Positions 21,001 through 32,135 of a DNA stretch of 64,000 nucleotides are shown piece by piece (the first letter of the stretch is position 1; every line of letters starts with the position of its first letter). Origin of the DNA: Apostichopus japonicus. Lineage: Eukaryota > Echinodermata > Holothuroidea > Aspidochirotida > Stichopodidae. The stretch is from positions 9,595,001 to 9,659,000 of the forward strand of contig NC_092569.1 of the NCBI RefSeq assembly GCF_037975245.1, read 5' to 3'. The notes below the pieces were generated by a model. That model saw nothing but the letters and a program-made list of their open reading frames with translations, was not told where the DNA came from and ran no database searches. Position numbers and translations under genes: made by a program.

Positions 21001-23912
21001 ACATTGCCATCACAGAACTAACCTGTATATATTCACAACTAATATACACAAGGTAAGCACATATAAAATGACCAGGCTCCTGAGAGGTCTGAGCACAGTT
21101 AAAAGATGAACTCTTACCTGTCTGGAAATAAATATAGTTATTTGTATAATCTTCTGGCTTGTCACTACTACTGATGTATGGCAGTTTGGATTGTCTTGGT
21201 GAATGGTAGGGTTGCTTGGGTGAAAGGGTGTTTTAAGCAATTTTGAAACAAAGGGAAGTTTTGAATGAAATTAATTATCCCACCCTACAGGGCAAGATCT
21301 TACTTAACACTTTTATCCATCTTTATTTGTTCAAAAAAAGAAAAATATTTTTACAAAGAAATCCTAGAAATGTTGTCGTTTAACATTTAGTAAATTTGAA
21401 AGATAATTAAAGTAGATACTTGTGAAAAGAGAAAAATATAATTACTGTAAAATTATCCTAGCAGCAAGAAAGAGCATTTTCAAAATATATTCCTAAACAC
21501 CCAGATTAGACCTGCAAACCGTTCTTTACTTAAATCATGTCTGTAAGACAGATATTTGACGTCATCATAGTACTTTTAATACGGTTTCTCTAAGCATTTG
21601 GTATTGACAAAATATAATTTTCGACCTTCAGAATAGACTTCAGTTTAGAGTAGAAATGCATATGGTGGGGATTTAAATTATTCACTTTGTAACTGTAAAT
21701 GTAATGCTTACAATATACGATAAGCACACAAGATAATGGATGAAGAAGGAGATTATATCCAAAGAAAAATCTTTTTTGGATCAAATAAACTGCCTACCGA
21801 ATAACAGTTGTTCAGTATTATGAAGAAAAGGTGAAATGACCGGACAACCCCTAATTAGGTGTTCCAGTGTCTCACTGTTTGTGTTACAAAAGGTGCAAGA
21901 GGGCTCGCCATTTTGATCATTAAATAATTTAAGAAGATGATTTGTACCAAGAATACGATGAAGAAACAAAATTGAAAATAAATCCCTTTTTCAGAAAGAG
22001 CTGAGAACTAGAACGAAATCTAAAAAATAACATTCCAATCGTCATCTGTTAAGTTGAACGATTCATTCCAATTCAGGTGACCTCGGTGATAGTACAATAT
22101 GCTCAATCAGTTTTCTGTAAGCATTTCAGCATTTAATTCTTAGTCATTACCTTTCCAGTAACAAGAAATTGCTGACATTAAACCAAACTTAAAAGGATAG
22201 TTATTGCCACTATAACTTATGCCGACAAAAATGTTAAGTTAACATAGTTCCCTTGTTATCAAAGAGACCTTTCTGATAAATTACACCAACTCTTACTTAA
22301 AAATTGGCCAGGAAGTGGACCAAACGTTATCCCACATTTTTAACTTATTCCACCATCGTCCGAGAACAGCTAGTATGACAGTCTAAATACCTATTACGTG
22401 CCATTAGGATCTGCAAATCCTTAGCAGATTGCGCCATCGGCAACTGCTGGAATAGCTTAGTTATGGCGCATGTAGTGGTGGTTCTTGCCTTCACTTGGTT
22501 GTTACCTGACCATGCTGCTGGCTGACCCATCTGGTCATATCTAAATGATACAATCTGCCTTCGCTTGGGACCTGATGTCCTTGGCTGCTGATGTTGGATC
22601 ATGTATCATCTAACTTGGCTTGGCGAGACATCTTGGACTCAAGTGTCACCGTCTGTTCAGGAGTATTTCGTTCAACTTTGATCGTCTGCTCCTTGTCCTC
22701 GAGATAATTCATGTCATGGTGTTCAACGGTCTCTGATTGCGTGTCTTCTTGCTCATCTGGTTCACATGGTACGATGGTTGGGGTCTGTTACCGTACTTCA
22801 TCATCTCCAGGCTGATTCACGATCGGCTGGGTGGGGATTAAACCGGTGGGAACTGCAAATTGCAAAACGTTTGCAAACTGTACCACTTCAACACTATTTA
22901 TATTTTTTTTTTATATGAAACTAACCTTTGTATGACATAGTTTTGTATTTACAAGCTGGCGTTAAGTTGTGGTTCATCAGAATATAAGACGACATCAGTT
23001 TAATATTCATGCAAGTGCCAAACACTTTCCCAATAAGGTATTTTTATTCGCTAAATGTTCCTTGCTTTTTCATGTTTTAATTTAATTAACTGATCCCATT
23101 TCTTTTAAGCAGATGTTTTATTGTATTTGCAAATGAACATAGTTCTATAAATGTTAGTTATTTGCTGGCTTTACCTCTCTCTTTGAAGATTTTACGGTAG
23201 AAAATTCCTGACGATGGATAGGCCTACAATGTCATATAATGAAACAGGCAGGACGATGGCATTAAGAGATGATTCGTTATTGCATCAGGCTCCCTTAGAT
23301 AATTTCATCTCCGATAAAAGGCCACCTTTGAAGAGCGAATATTCTGGGGTGATCTATAGTATGGAGAAAAATCAATTTCCTTGTGTATCAAACAGAAATG
23401 CGTTCCATACTGACAATATTGAAATTTACGAAGAAATGTAAGTTCCTAATGTCGATGGTCACCTTTTCTGCATTTTCAAAACCATTAAGGAGGAAACAAA
23501 TTTATTACAAAGGAGACTGAGGTAGATATATCATCTTTTATTAAGCGATAGTTGAAAATACATCTTAACACTATACTGTTTAAGTTATTTAGTAGGGTAA
23601 TACAGTTACTTTGTACCTTCTGTAGTAGTGTGAGAGGTCAAAAGCAAAGCAACTATTGAATTGGTTTATGGGAGTAAAGCTCGGCCGAAATGACCGAGCA
23701 AGACTATTTTTACCAATGATGAATTTTATACGTTTAAGCATTTTCCAACCATTTTCTCACCATTTAAAATCCGTTTTTTATTGCAAATGGTTGTAAACTT
23801 AATTTTGTTTCTAGAACTTTTACATAACTTCGATTAACAATGACCCAAACCTCAATGGCTCTAATTATCTCATTTCAGGAAAGCGTTAAAGATACGTTGC
23901 ATGTCGTCGTAA
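15156..23912 (+). CDS. W2: type I membrane receptor with two WSC domains and an ITIM/YxxM tail (9 exons)
   Basis: Spliced model: 15156-15219, 15828-15857, 16489-16761, 16951-17235, 17751-17786, 18214-18267, 19118-19184, 23201-23437, 23879-23912. The exons total 1080 nt in one frame, 359 residues. Order: signal peptide, microexon, WSC-A, WSC-B, Thr/Ser linkers, one transmembrane helix, cytoplasmic tail with SEYSGV (ITIM-like) and YEEM (YxxM), stop TAA. Each intron is GT-AG and phases agree throughout. WSC domains are Cys-rich modules of cell-wall sensors and kremen-like proteins, often linked to carbohydrate binding. Ligand binding outside and SH2-protein recruitment inside are therefore inferred. 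The 4-kb intron before the tail exon contains LINE and other repeat sequence. This is the only unit in which I see no lesion. Expression is not shown by sequence. Confidence 0.7.
15828..15857 (+). CDS. W2 exon 2: 30-nt microexon
   Basis: CTTTTAG acceptor, 30 nt (VILDYSNKL), G|GTATGC donor, phase 1-1. It is preserved in W3 (26541-26570) and W6 (59641-59670). In W4 and W5 the acceptor AG and the reading frame are lost. Skipping it keeps the frame. Confidence 0.4.
16489..16761 (+). CDS. W2 WSC-A exon
   Basis: 273 nt, phase 1-1, whole WSC domain in one exon. Visible signatures: [49 protein letters not shown]. All 8 expected cysteines are present. The start could equally be 16486 (TGTAG|CAG), which adds one residue. 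Confidence 0.85.
16951..17235 (+). CDS. W2 WSC-B exon
   Basis: 285 nt, phase 1-1. Signatures: [46 protein letters not shown]. 8 cysteines. The frame reads into the upstream intron, so the start is set by TTTTCAAAG and by paralogue agreement. Confidence 0.85.
17751..17786 (+). CDS. W2 linker exon 1
   Basis: 36 nt between CATACAG and GTGATT, phase 1-1, encoding a Thr/Pro-rich stalk (ASTTVPPTT). Conserved in W3 and W4, which supports it as a real small exon. Likely O-glycosylated stalk (inference). Confidence 0.55.
17970..18090. repeat. GAT/GGT trinucleotide tract plus (TA)n in the W2 intron
   Basis: The tract sits between the two linker exons. Orthologous positions in W3 and W4 hold longer, more complex versions. 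Confidence 0.85.
18214..18267 (+). CDS. W2 linker exon 2
   Basis: 54 nt after ATTCAG, phase 1-1, with a Ser/Thr-rich product (MSASITVLSTIVSLY). The intact 54-nt form also occurs in W4. Confidence 0.5.
19118..19184 (+). CDS. W2 transmembrane exon
   Basis: 67 nt; CGGCAG acceptor; AAG|GTAAGT donor; phase 1 in, phase 2 out. It encodes one hydrophobic helix ([19 protein letters not shown]) followed by Ser-Arg, placing the C terminus inside by the positive-inside rule. Confidence 0.65.
20500..20790 (+). repeat. Pyrimidine-rich degenerate repeat in the W2 intron
   Basis: Recurrent CTTGTCAC and CCCTTCC/CCTTTTCC units. It is shared with W3 (34380-34630) and W4 (47640-47920). Reading frames in it are low-complexity artefacts. 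Confidence 0.7.
21290..22345 (-). mobile_element. Old Tx1-like LINE 3' fragment in W2
   Basis: Minus-strand fragments encode FLHRILGTN, a [19 protein letters not shown] zinc-binding segment (CxxC...H...C, as at the C terminus of L1/Tx1-clade reverse transcriptases) and [13 protein letters not shown], broken by stops and frameshifts. It resembles the C-terminal part of the W4 element at 44348-46714 but is much more decayed. Copies lie at the same place in W3, W4 and W5, so insertion predates the tandem duplication. Confidence 0.65.
22345..22850 (-). mobile_element. Retroelement-like polyprotein tail fragment in W2
   Basis: Minus-strand frames rich in Glu/Gln/Thr lead into GPKRRQIVSFRYDQMGQPAAW. 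This is reminiscent of the C-terminal tail of Ty3/gypsy-type polyproteins of invertebrates. It recurs in W3, W4 and W5 and lies directly upstream (in minus orientation) of the LINE fragment. Assignment is by resemblance only; it could be another repeat class. Confidence 0.3.
23201..23437 (+). CDS. W2 cytoplasmic tail exon
   Basis: 237 nt from CGGTAG| to AAAT|GTAAGT, phase 2-2. It encodes [26 protein letters not shown] (ITIM-like SEYSGV) and DNIEIYEE; the Met of YEEM is completed across the splice. ATG at 23214 lies inside and is probably not an initiator, because the frame continues 5' to the acceptor. The donor G-TAA would give an immediate stop if the intron were retained. Confidence 0.65.
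23879..23912 (+). CDS. W2 last coding exon
   Basis: After CATTTCAG one base completes Met, then ten codons and TAA. W3 and W5 end at the same codon with TGA and similar residues (IALKIRCKSS). The shared stop position supports it modestly. Confidence 0.4.
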
Positions 23913-25842
23913 TTCGTTTTGGCCTTCCTGTGATGTCCGAAACGAAACTTAATTGTGTTTAATACGGGTTATATGATATTTTATAGGGCAAACGGAATGA
24001 AATTAAGTATAAAACTATGGTAAGCTCAACTACCTTGCTGAATTCTGCCTGCAATCTTGTCATAATGTTTTCTAATGTAAAGGTATTGCACTACATAGTT
24101 TCGTTTTGGTTTCCGTTTTGGTAATTCTAAATTGCTTTTTCCAGATTCCCAGGGCAACAAGAAATAAAACCCGACCCATTCCTATTGATTAACAATCGAT
24201 ACTTAAGCAAAACTAATGTTTGAAATATTTACGCCTCCTGAACAATCAAACTTGACCGATCCCTCCCATGCTGTCAACTAAACGTTTAGGTCAGTGGAAC
24301 TATAGTTCAGACAGTTCAGTACCGTAACGGTTAGATAAGGGAGTATATTAGAGTCACATGGTGACATGGACTGGAAACTGGGAACTATACCCTAAGGAGA
24401 GTATTGTATTTAGAGCCTGTTTAGAGATCTTGTATGTAATGATGAATACAGACAGTGAAATAAGAAATTCAGTTATTATGAAGATTGTAAAGCAGTAACG
24501 TTTAAGTTTGTTTAAAGGCAGGCTCTTACAGTGATAAGTGTGTATTATATAAAATATTGCCTTTCAACTAAGATATGATAAGCAAAGATATTCGATCATT
24601 ATTGGTATATTCATGACTAGTGAATCACTCAATGTAACTGGTATTATTGCTAGTTTTAAGAGTTGCTGGAAATACAGGTTTTATCTTATCTTAAATGAAT
24701 TACATTAAAACTAAAACAATTTTGTTATCGATAGGTTTATAGGTGTAACTGAGGTGTTAAAGAGGTATCTTTTGAACCTAGTGCATCCCACAGTTAATAC
24801 CAATAGTGTTCAGTTGTATAGGAATAGTATAATTTTAGTGTACTGTTGGTGCCTGAGTAGATATCCAGGGTATTGATTACTACACAGTTGGATGCAGGAG
24901 CCTGCTGGTTAGTCACGTCACTTTACATATATGTTAAATAATCATCCATAAGATGAGTTCAATTGTTGGAAGAAATACACACATGAAACTCATAATCAAA
25001 AGATCAATTTAATTCCTTGTTCTCTCTTACATATTCAACACTAAACAGCAGAGAGGAATCATGTAAATTATAAATTATATGAGCAGCTCTTTAATGTAAA
25101 GTTGGGCTAAGAAATACTAATAAATTCAAATTACTGTAGAATTACACACAATCAGAACAAATGTGTCATTGATGTTGAATACTCCCTTCATTGTATAAAC
25201 GGTGCTGTGGCCGAGTGGAGAAAAGCTGTGGCATTTGAAGCAATGAGGCTTAGCGATCGGGACGTTCCGGGGTCGATACCCGGGGGGTCATAGTAAGGTG
25301 GGCTTTTCATCCTAAAGCAATCTATGGTTTTCCCATCTGAAATGACCTTCTAAAGATTCTAAATTTAAGTTTTTCAAGCGTCGTACAAGTAACTGTTGGT
25401 TATTATTATACATATTGATTAATAAATTAACATGTCGCTCACCACTTGTGACAGGTTCCAAACGGCCTTCTCTTTTTTCGATAAAACGTACAAGTTATAT
25501 CGTATCATATAGCCTAATTACAAACTTACAAGTAATATATTATTTATGTCTCATTCTGTCTAACGATCTAATTATCGCGTACCTTTAGTAAACTGCCGAC
25601 AATAACAGCTACGAAAGTAAAATTGAAAACTGACAAGCGTAACTTCTCCTGACAAGCACATGACATAAGGTTGAATTTTCGTTTTCATTGTCTGTTAATG
25701 TACCTCTGCCATAAAAGTTTGTTTGCAAATCGTTGCATGTTTGACGTTGTTTAAGCTGACATATTATAGCCGTAGCTGTAAGGAAGCTGTAAGGAGTAAA
25801 GGAGTAAAGAGCTGCCGAGTGTGTAAGAGAACAACATCTACA
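23913..25842 (+). other. Spacer W2 to W3
   Basis: It holds a broken copy (from 24268) of the 76-codon frame intact in W3 and W5, with a TAA after nineteen codons. The tRNA-derived SINE follows at 25201-25290 within a ~400-bp insertion absent before W2. The signal-exon promoter region must lie near its end. No TATA or other promoter element could be identified with confidence. Confidence 0.5.
25201..25290 (+). mobile_element. tRNA-derived SINE head before W3
   Basis: A-box-like GGCCGAGTGG and B-box-like GGGTCGATACC, with a T-arm-like CCGGG...CCCGG pairing. The surrounding ~400 bp (about 25060-25460) is absent at the homologous W2 position. Confidence 0.6.
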
Positions 25843-25906
25843 ATGCTACTCTTCAATTTCATCTCTGCAGTGACTGTTCTGCATGGATATCTCCTCTTTT
25901 CATCAG
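25843..25906 (+). CDS. W3 signal-peptide exon
   Basis: 64 nt, phase 1 donor CAG|GTGAGA, hydrophobic [15 protein letters not shown].... Same ATG and donor as W2. Confidence 0.65.
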
Positions 25907-28900
25907 GTGAGACTAAAACTTTCATTTCTTTTCATAATAGGACTGACTTGGTAAAACAATCTTTCCGAAATACACCTTGTAAACAATGCTGATTTTTTTT
26001 ATGTAAGAAATGATTTCACTACGTAACCTGCGAACGTCATTAAGGAAGTGTTATTTATGATTACAAAGTGGAATAATGGTTACTTAGTATTTGATACTTG
26101 CTTTGTAAACTACATTTGAAGTACGATCCTTCGATAAAACTGGTAATATGAAACAAGCAAACCACAAGGCAAGACAGTGTAGGTCTAGCAGTACGTTACG
26201 ATAAATATAGGCTTTTTTGTTTGTACAATAGACAATATGATGATTCCAGAATAACTCATATTTCGTATGTATCTTGTATGTATATTATCAATAATGGGTT
26301 ACAGTTGCTTATTTGTGAGACTGACGCTAGAGTAATAACAGATAATCTGATCGTGTTATGTAATATTAAAACAACCTCCTTCTAATAGATAAGACCATAT
26401 GTGGCTACAATAACATGAGTGATCGAAGTTATAGAGTTATTAATCTTTCAATCCTATGCAAATGTCACTGTGTCCCACATATTTAATATGTTGTATTGTT
26501 TCATTTGCAAAACTCATGTGTAATTCCATCGTTCCTTTAGCGGTAACGTTGGACTATAGTAACAAACTAGGTATGCTTGCACATATGACATGGTCTGTCT
26601 TTAAGGGTTATGTACGGCACAGCGCATTTAACAAACAAAAGAGCTGCAAGAGTTTGTGCTAGACAGTAATAGTTATCTGTCCATATATAGCGCCAAAGAT
26701 ACTAATAGGTAACTTCTGATTCGATATCAATTCATTTATTTGTTTTATCGCCAACTGTGTACAATGGGAAAGGAAGTCTCCACAAAGTCTTAAAAAGACT
26801 TAACAAAGTAGGAGACTCCCTGGAAGAAATTTTAAAATAAATAATGCAGTATACATAAGGAATAAATATACAGTAATATAATAACCTAATGATGTTGCGA
26901 TGGATACGTGAATAGATTATATAATACTAGTACGAGTTAATAAATTCCTTTACAAATGTCTGGTGAATGTGGGATTTGAAGGTACAGACTTTTTTGATAG
27001 ATCATTCCAAATTTGTATTGCTCTATTACGAAGACCGAATTTTCCTATGATACTATGGTAAAAATTGCAAAGAGCGTTGTCGGCTTGTCTTGTGTGATGG
27101 TTATGGAAGACTATGTTACTACATATAAAGTCATTAAAAGTGACTGGCAGTTATCAAATCCATGCTTTGCATGGATTTGATCATGTAAGCAAAAGTAGCA
27201 ACCTTGACTGTTATAATATCACCAAGTTTTAATAAATTTAGGTACTAGTATGTTCAAGTGATGTTGCATTAGCAATGTGACGTATAGCCCTCTTTTGGAG
27301 AATATTTAGGCGGTCAATGTTAACATTGTATGTACCAGACCAAATAGTTGTACAGTAGGATAAGTGTGGCAGAACTAATGTTTGATAAAGCATTCTAAGG
27401 ACATACCGTGGGAGGAAATATTTCAGTTTAGATAATAAACCAGTTTTTAGCTACAATGTTACATACTAACGAAATATGGTTATTCCAAGAAAGTTTGCTC
27501 TCAATATTAATACCAAGGAACTTTGTATCAGTTACACATTTAATTATTTTACCGTTCATCGTAATATCTTTATCCCAACGAGATGCTCTTCTACTACTGA
27601 AAAAAATATACTTATTCTTATCAATATTATTACTTAATTTGTTTGCTGCGAACCAATCACAGAACTTATCCAGTTCACAAGAGACAGTACTTTGGAGTGA
27701 AGTTACGTTCTTCGAGAGAAGGAAAAAATTGGTGTCATCGGCAAATAGGCAAATATGACTGTATGAGCAATGTTGGAGACATGGCAGATATCATTAACGT
27801 ATATAATAAACAACAAAGGACCTAATAAAGAGCCCTGAGGCACACCAAAGGCGATTTCACCAGTCACAGTCCAGAATTTGAATTCTTGTATGTAGTATAT
27901 TGTAACCTTTTTGTGACATTAATGTCTAGCCAATTTAGGGTTATGGTGGCAGAAGATGGACTAACCCGAGTAGGTTTAGTTATTATAGGATCAAACCCGC
28001 TCGAATAAATAAGGTTATTAAAGTCAGTAGTTATGCTTGCTTTAGAAAAATTAATATTAAAATCTCCCATAATATAGGTGCTGCAGTGGTCATTAGCGAT
28101 GGTGCCAAGGATAAGCTGCATATTTAAATTGAAATCATCACTCGAACTGTTGGCAGGTCTGTATACACAACCAACGATAAGCTTTTCGTTACTATAGGTG
28201 TACTCGTTTCAATGAATATCGCTTCAATAGAATTGTTTAAAAAAGACAAATCTGTACGGTGTTTAAAATTAAAGTCATTACTTATAAAAAGGCAAACACC
28301 ACCACCCCTTCTTTCATTACGATGCTGTTCAATTAGTGTGTAATTGTCAATCTTAATAAGAGGAGATATATCATTTGTAAACCAGGTTTCAGTAAAACCA
28401 ATTATGGAAAAATCTTGATTGAACAAAGATATGGTAGCAATATCGGAAAAATGTTTCTTTAGACTACGACTATTGTGTTGTAGTAATGATATACACTTAT
28501 GGAATGGTGAGTTATTAAAAGAATCGACGTCATTGTACTTACAAGATACATTATTTTCGCCCATATCCTCCGTGGAATTAGTGTTAAAAAGCAAAATGGC
28601 TAGTAGAAAGTAAAGTTTGGTTGTCATTTCACTTTAATTAATTGAGTCCAATAGTAATTTCAGTTAGTTTCTATGGCCTCCTTTATTAGCAGTTCCTGTC
28701 TGCCCTTTCTCCTTAGGGCTGAAATTGTAGGTTTCCTCGATCGCTGGTTGTGTGGTTTTCGTTTGTTGACTGGTTAACTTCTTCGGTACAGTGTAGACTT
28801 TATCGGTTGAAACTGCTCTCTTCATTTTTCTTGTGTTTTCTGTTGCCGAAGATTGGGTTGGGACATTGATGTTGTAGGTAGGTTTTCTTTCTGCGTTTTA

Positions 28901-31900
28901 AAATATTTATCTGCTGGTTTGGTCTGTTTGTTATTGCTATTTTCACTATGTCTTTGCTTTGGTAAATCTTCGCTGTGTCCATGTCGATCGAAGTTTCACT
29001 TTCACCTGTGTCTAAGTTCGATCTAGTGGCCTGATCTGTCACTTGACTGTCTTTTCTGGTGTCTCCTTTAAGGTTAGGTTGTTTGTGGACTTCATTATGG
29101 TTCTCTTGATCGGATTCTCCTGTTGTCTTTGTCTTGCTGATGGCCAAAGCGATGACAGTTAAAGCACTCTGTTGATGGGCATCTTGATTCAGAGTGTCCC
29201 AGCTCATCATATTGTTTACTATCTATAGTTTGGACAGTTTCTCATTAGGTGATCCTCTCCCAAGCAATTGTTGCAAACCCTACTTTGGCCATTGTGTTTG
29301 AGTCTTATATGAATGCCTCTAATAACAACAGCATATGGTAGACTTTTTACCTTGCTTGGTAATTCAAGCCGCACAAACCGTGTACCGTTTTGGATGTTGT
29401 GAAAATCAATGTAGAATTTATGGGTCCATTCAGATCGAATTTTGCAGCCAAGATCTGTTAATTTGTCGGTAAGTTCAGAATCATCAATAAAAACAGGGAC
29501 GTTGAATAAACTTACAGTCAATATTTGTTTCGTTACACCCATCACGACGCAATCTTCTTTCCCAATGTGTAAACCCGACTCCTGTAACAATTCAGCATCC
29601 TTGACGTTTTTAAGTGTGACAATCCATTGCCCAGACCTCACATCCGATAATGTTCTTCCTTCCGACGTCACTTGAGAAAGCATTTATCACATCAATAGCG
29701 TTAATCGAGCAATCAATTATTTTTATGCTATTCTCCTTCAGGTTGTTGATTTCTGCCGTTGCTCCATACTAACAGGTGAACGGTGGCTAGAATTAGCAGA
29801 ACTCATATCTGTAGTGAAGGGCTGACTTGGGCCGAAAGACGCAGCCGCCTCCAATTCTAGAAAACTGTTTCCTTTCAAAATGTGTTCCAAATTCAATTTA
29901 CCAAGCAATTAAATCAAATGAATCGTTCGTACAATCCAGTCACTAGCATTTCTCCAATTTCGATGATTTCAGCTACCAAATGGCGGAAATTTTTTGAGAG
30001 ACATAAATTGTGACGTGTTTACGGGTCGCGAACACTTGTCAACTTTCTATGTCCAAACAATGTAACATTAGTTGGTGTAGGCTATATATAGGCAATCTGT
30101 TAACCCCTATCAAGCTCTTCCACTTAATATTTGTTTAACGTCTTTAACGTCGTCTGGAAATGTTCTGCCATATATGATAGTTTACTCTTATAACCATTAG
30201 AACTTATCTGTACTGTAAAAAGACTTTGAAAGATAAATCTATGTGTAAATATCAAGGAAACACACGAGTGACGGCTCGCACTACGATATCGTTTCATATT
30301 TTAGTGCATGAGAGGTGTAAGAGCTATTTTTATGTTTAGATACTGACCGTATTAATTACAACCACTGTGAATTCTTAGGAAAGCAGAGATATGCAAGTTG
30401 AATGTTTGTGTTGAGCTGCAGGATAAATTAAGCAGCTTATACACCATGGGTCTTTCTTTTGAGCTTTCTTTTCAACATGGAATCAATACTAACAAAATTC
30501 ATTTCGATCTGTAGTAGAAGGGACATATCTCGGTTGCTTTGATGCAAAAAAAGCAGAACTTTCTGGAATGATGGAGAGAGTGGAAAGGAACAACATGACT
30601 GTTTCTATGTGTTCTGATATCTGTGGTAAGGGTGCATATGACAAATACGGCTTACAGTATGGATACCGGTGTTACTGTGGTAACCAAACGGAGATACTCG
30701 AAAGCAATGATCGAGCAGAAGGCCAATGTAACAACCCGTGTAAAGGAGCTCCTAAATGTGGAGGGAATCAGGTGATAGCCATTTACAACTGTAAGTTGTA
30801 TAACAAATTTTTTGACAAAGAAACTTAATAAAATTAACAAAAAAATCCTTGCGCATATTTTCTCTAATACTAAATGAAGCTTGAGATGCAGATTAAGATA
30901 TGTATCGATACTAACTTAAAACAATACGAGATTTCCGATATTCATTCTCGTATAACGCTCTTTTCTTGCCTTAATTTTTATTTTCAAAGACACGTCATAC
31001 ATCGGATGCTACAGCTATACTCCAAATGAAAGTATACACGTTGGCGGTAGAGTAGAGTTCTTGACTCCAACTATTTGTCGCGAGATATGTCACACGTATA
31101 AGTTTTTCGGCGTGACACAAGGCAGTAAGTGTTATTGTCGTTCCGTCATATCGAATACTCAACAGAGAAATGATGACGAATGTAATGAATTACCTTGTCA
31201 AGGAGGACCCACGTGTGGAGGATCTGGGTACATCGCTATTTGGGACTTCGTTAACCGCACTCCGAAGGATTCTGGTAATATTTCATTAGTAAATACAAGT
31301 ACATGTTTGGACATATTGATCTTATTCACGTTTTAGTGATCTTATTTCTTTAGGAAATTATCTACGAAAAATCATTGCAACGAAGTGTATTGAACAATGT
31401 ATCTGTAGTCGATATATAATACAAACTTCGAACTAGATGAACACTAAACAGCCAATCATGTTGCCACGTAATAGTATTAACATCAAACTGTGATGGTCGT
31501 TACACATACATACATACATACGTGAAGTAAACGCCACATTTTTAATTCTAGTTGACAAATGACATAAATGTTTACATTTCGTACATATACTTCTACTTTG
31601 ATTATGCCTGCAACACTCATATGCAACATATAGTAGGTTTATTGTTAATAGACAACGCTCTCCTTAACTAATTACTATGTGGCAAAAAGATAATGTAAAG
31701 TTTTATTTTATAAAGTTTACTCTGATTTGTTATCTCATGAGGCACATTTCAATTCACGCTAAAACCAACTTAACCTTTTTATTTATATTTTTTACTCAGA
31801 AATGTATGCATCTACAACAGTACCTCCAACGACAGGTAATCAACAGCTTCTAGAGGACTGAGTATTCAGTTCATTGATTAAATTTGAACACTCTAATGCT

Positions 31901-32095
31901 GCATTTTGCTGTTTTTCCTAGCGCATTGGTCTTGAGAAAAACTAAACGGTTATGAGGCACACCGCACTTCACATTGAAATAAACAAACGTGCTTATTCAA
32001 CTAAACATTATGATTATGATTGTGATTGTGATTGTGATGGTGATGATGATGATGGTGGTGGTTGTGGTGGTGATGCTGATGGTGGTGGTGGTGGT

Positions 32096-32135
<40 letters not shown>

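Larger units (their letters stand above)
26726..30046 (-). mobile_element. CR1/L2-type LINE, internally deleted, in W3
   Basis: About 3.3 kb inserted relative to W2, where the empty site reads continuously near 16015-16022. In minus orientation: 5' leader, ORF1 with CCHC zinc knuckles, APE-type endonuclease, then the second half of the reverse transcriptase. The endonuclease end (ITKPTRVSPSSAT) runs directly into a reverse transcriptase segment (LNWL..., then GVPQGSLLGPLLF), so the N-terminal reverse transcriptase core is missing. Several stops and frameshifts make it dead. I see no clear target-site duplication. A copy with the same deletion is in W6. Confidence 0.75.

Noticed and set aside
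23214-23441. ATG-initiated 75-residue stand-alone gene
   Set aside because: The frame continues upstream to an acceptor in the right phase for the helix exon, and ends at a GTAAGT donor; it is better read as an internal tail exon.
25201-25290. Functional tRNA gene (Leu/Ser-like)
   Set aside because: A and B boxes are present, but the acceptor and anticodon stems do not pair convincingly, and the sequence recurs at homologous sites with a shared non-tRNA tail, so it is a SINE.
27456-27758. 100-codon plus-strand frame rich in Leu/Ile (also 60550-60921)
   Set aside because: It is the antisense shadow of the LINE reverse transcriptase region on the minus strand.
26726-30046. Clear target-site duplication for the CR1/L2-type LINE
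   Set aside because: Comparing left flank, right flank and the W2 empty site shows no convincing direct repeat.
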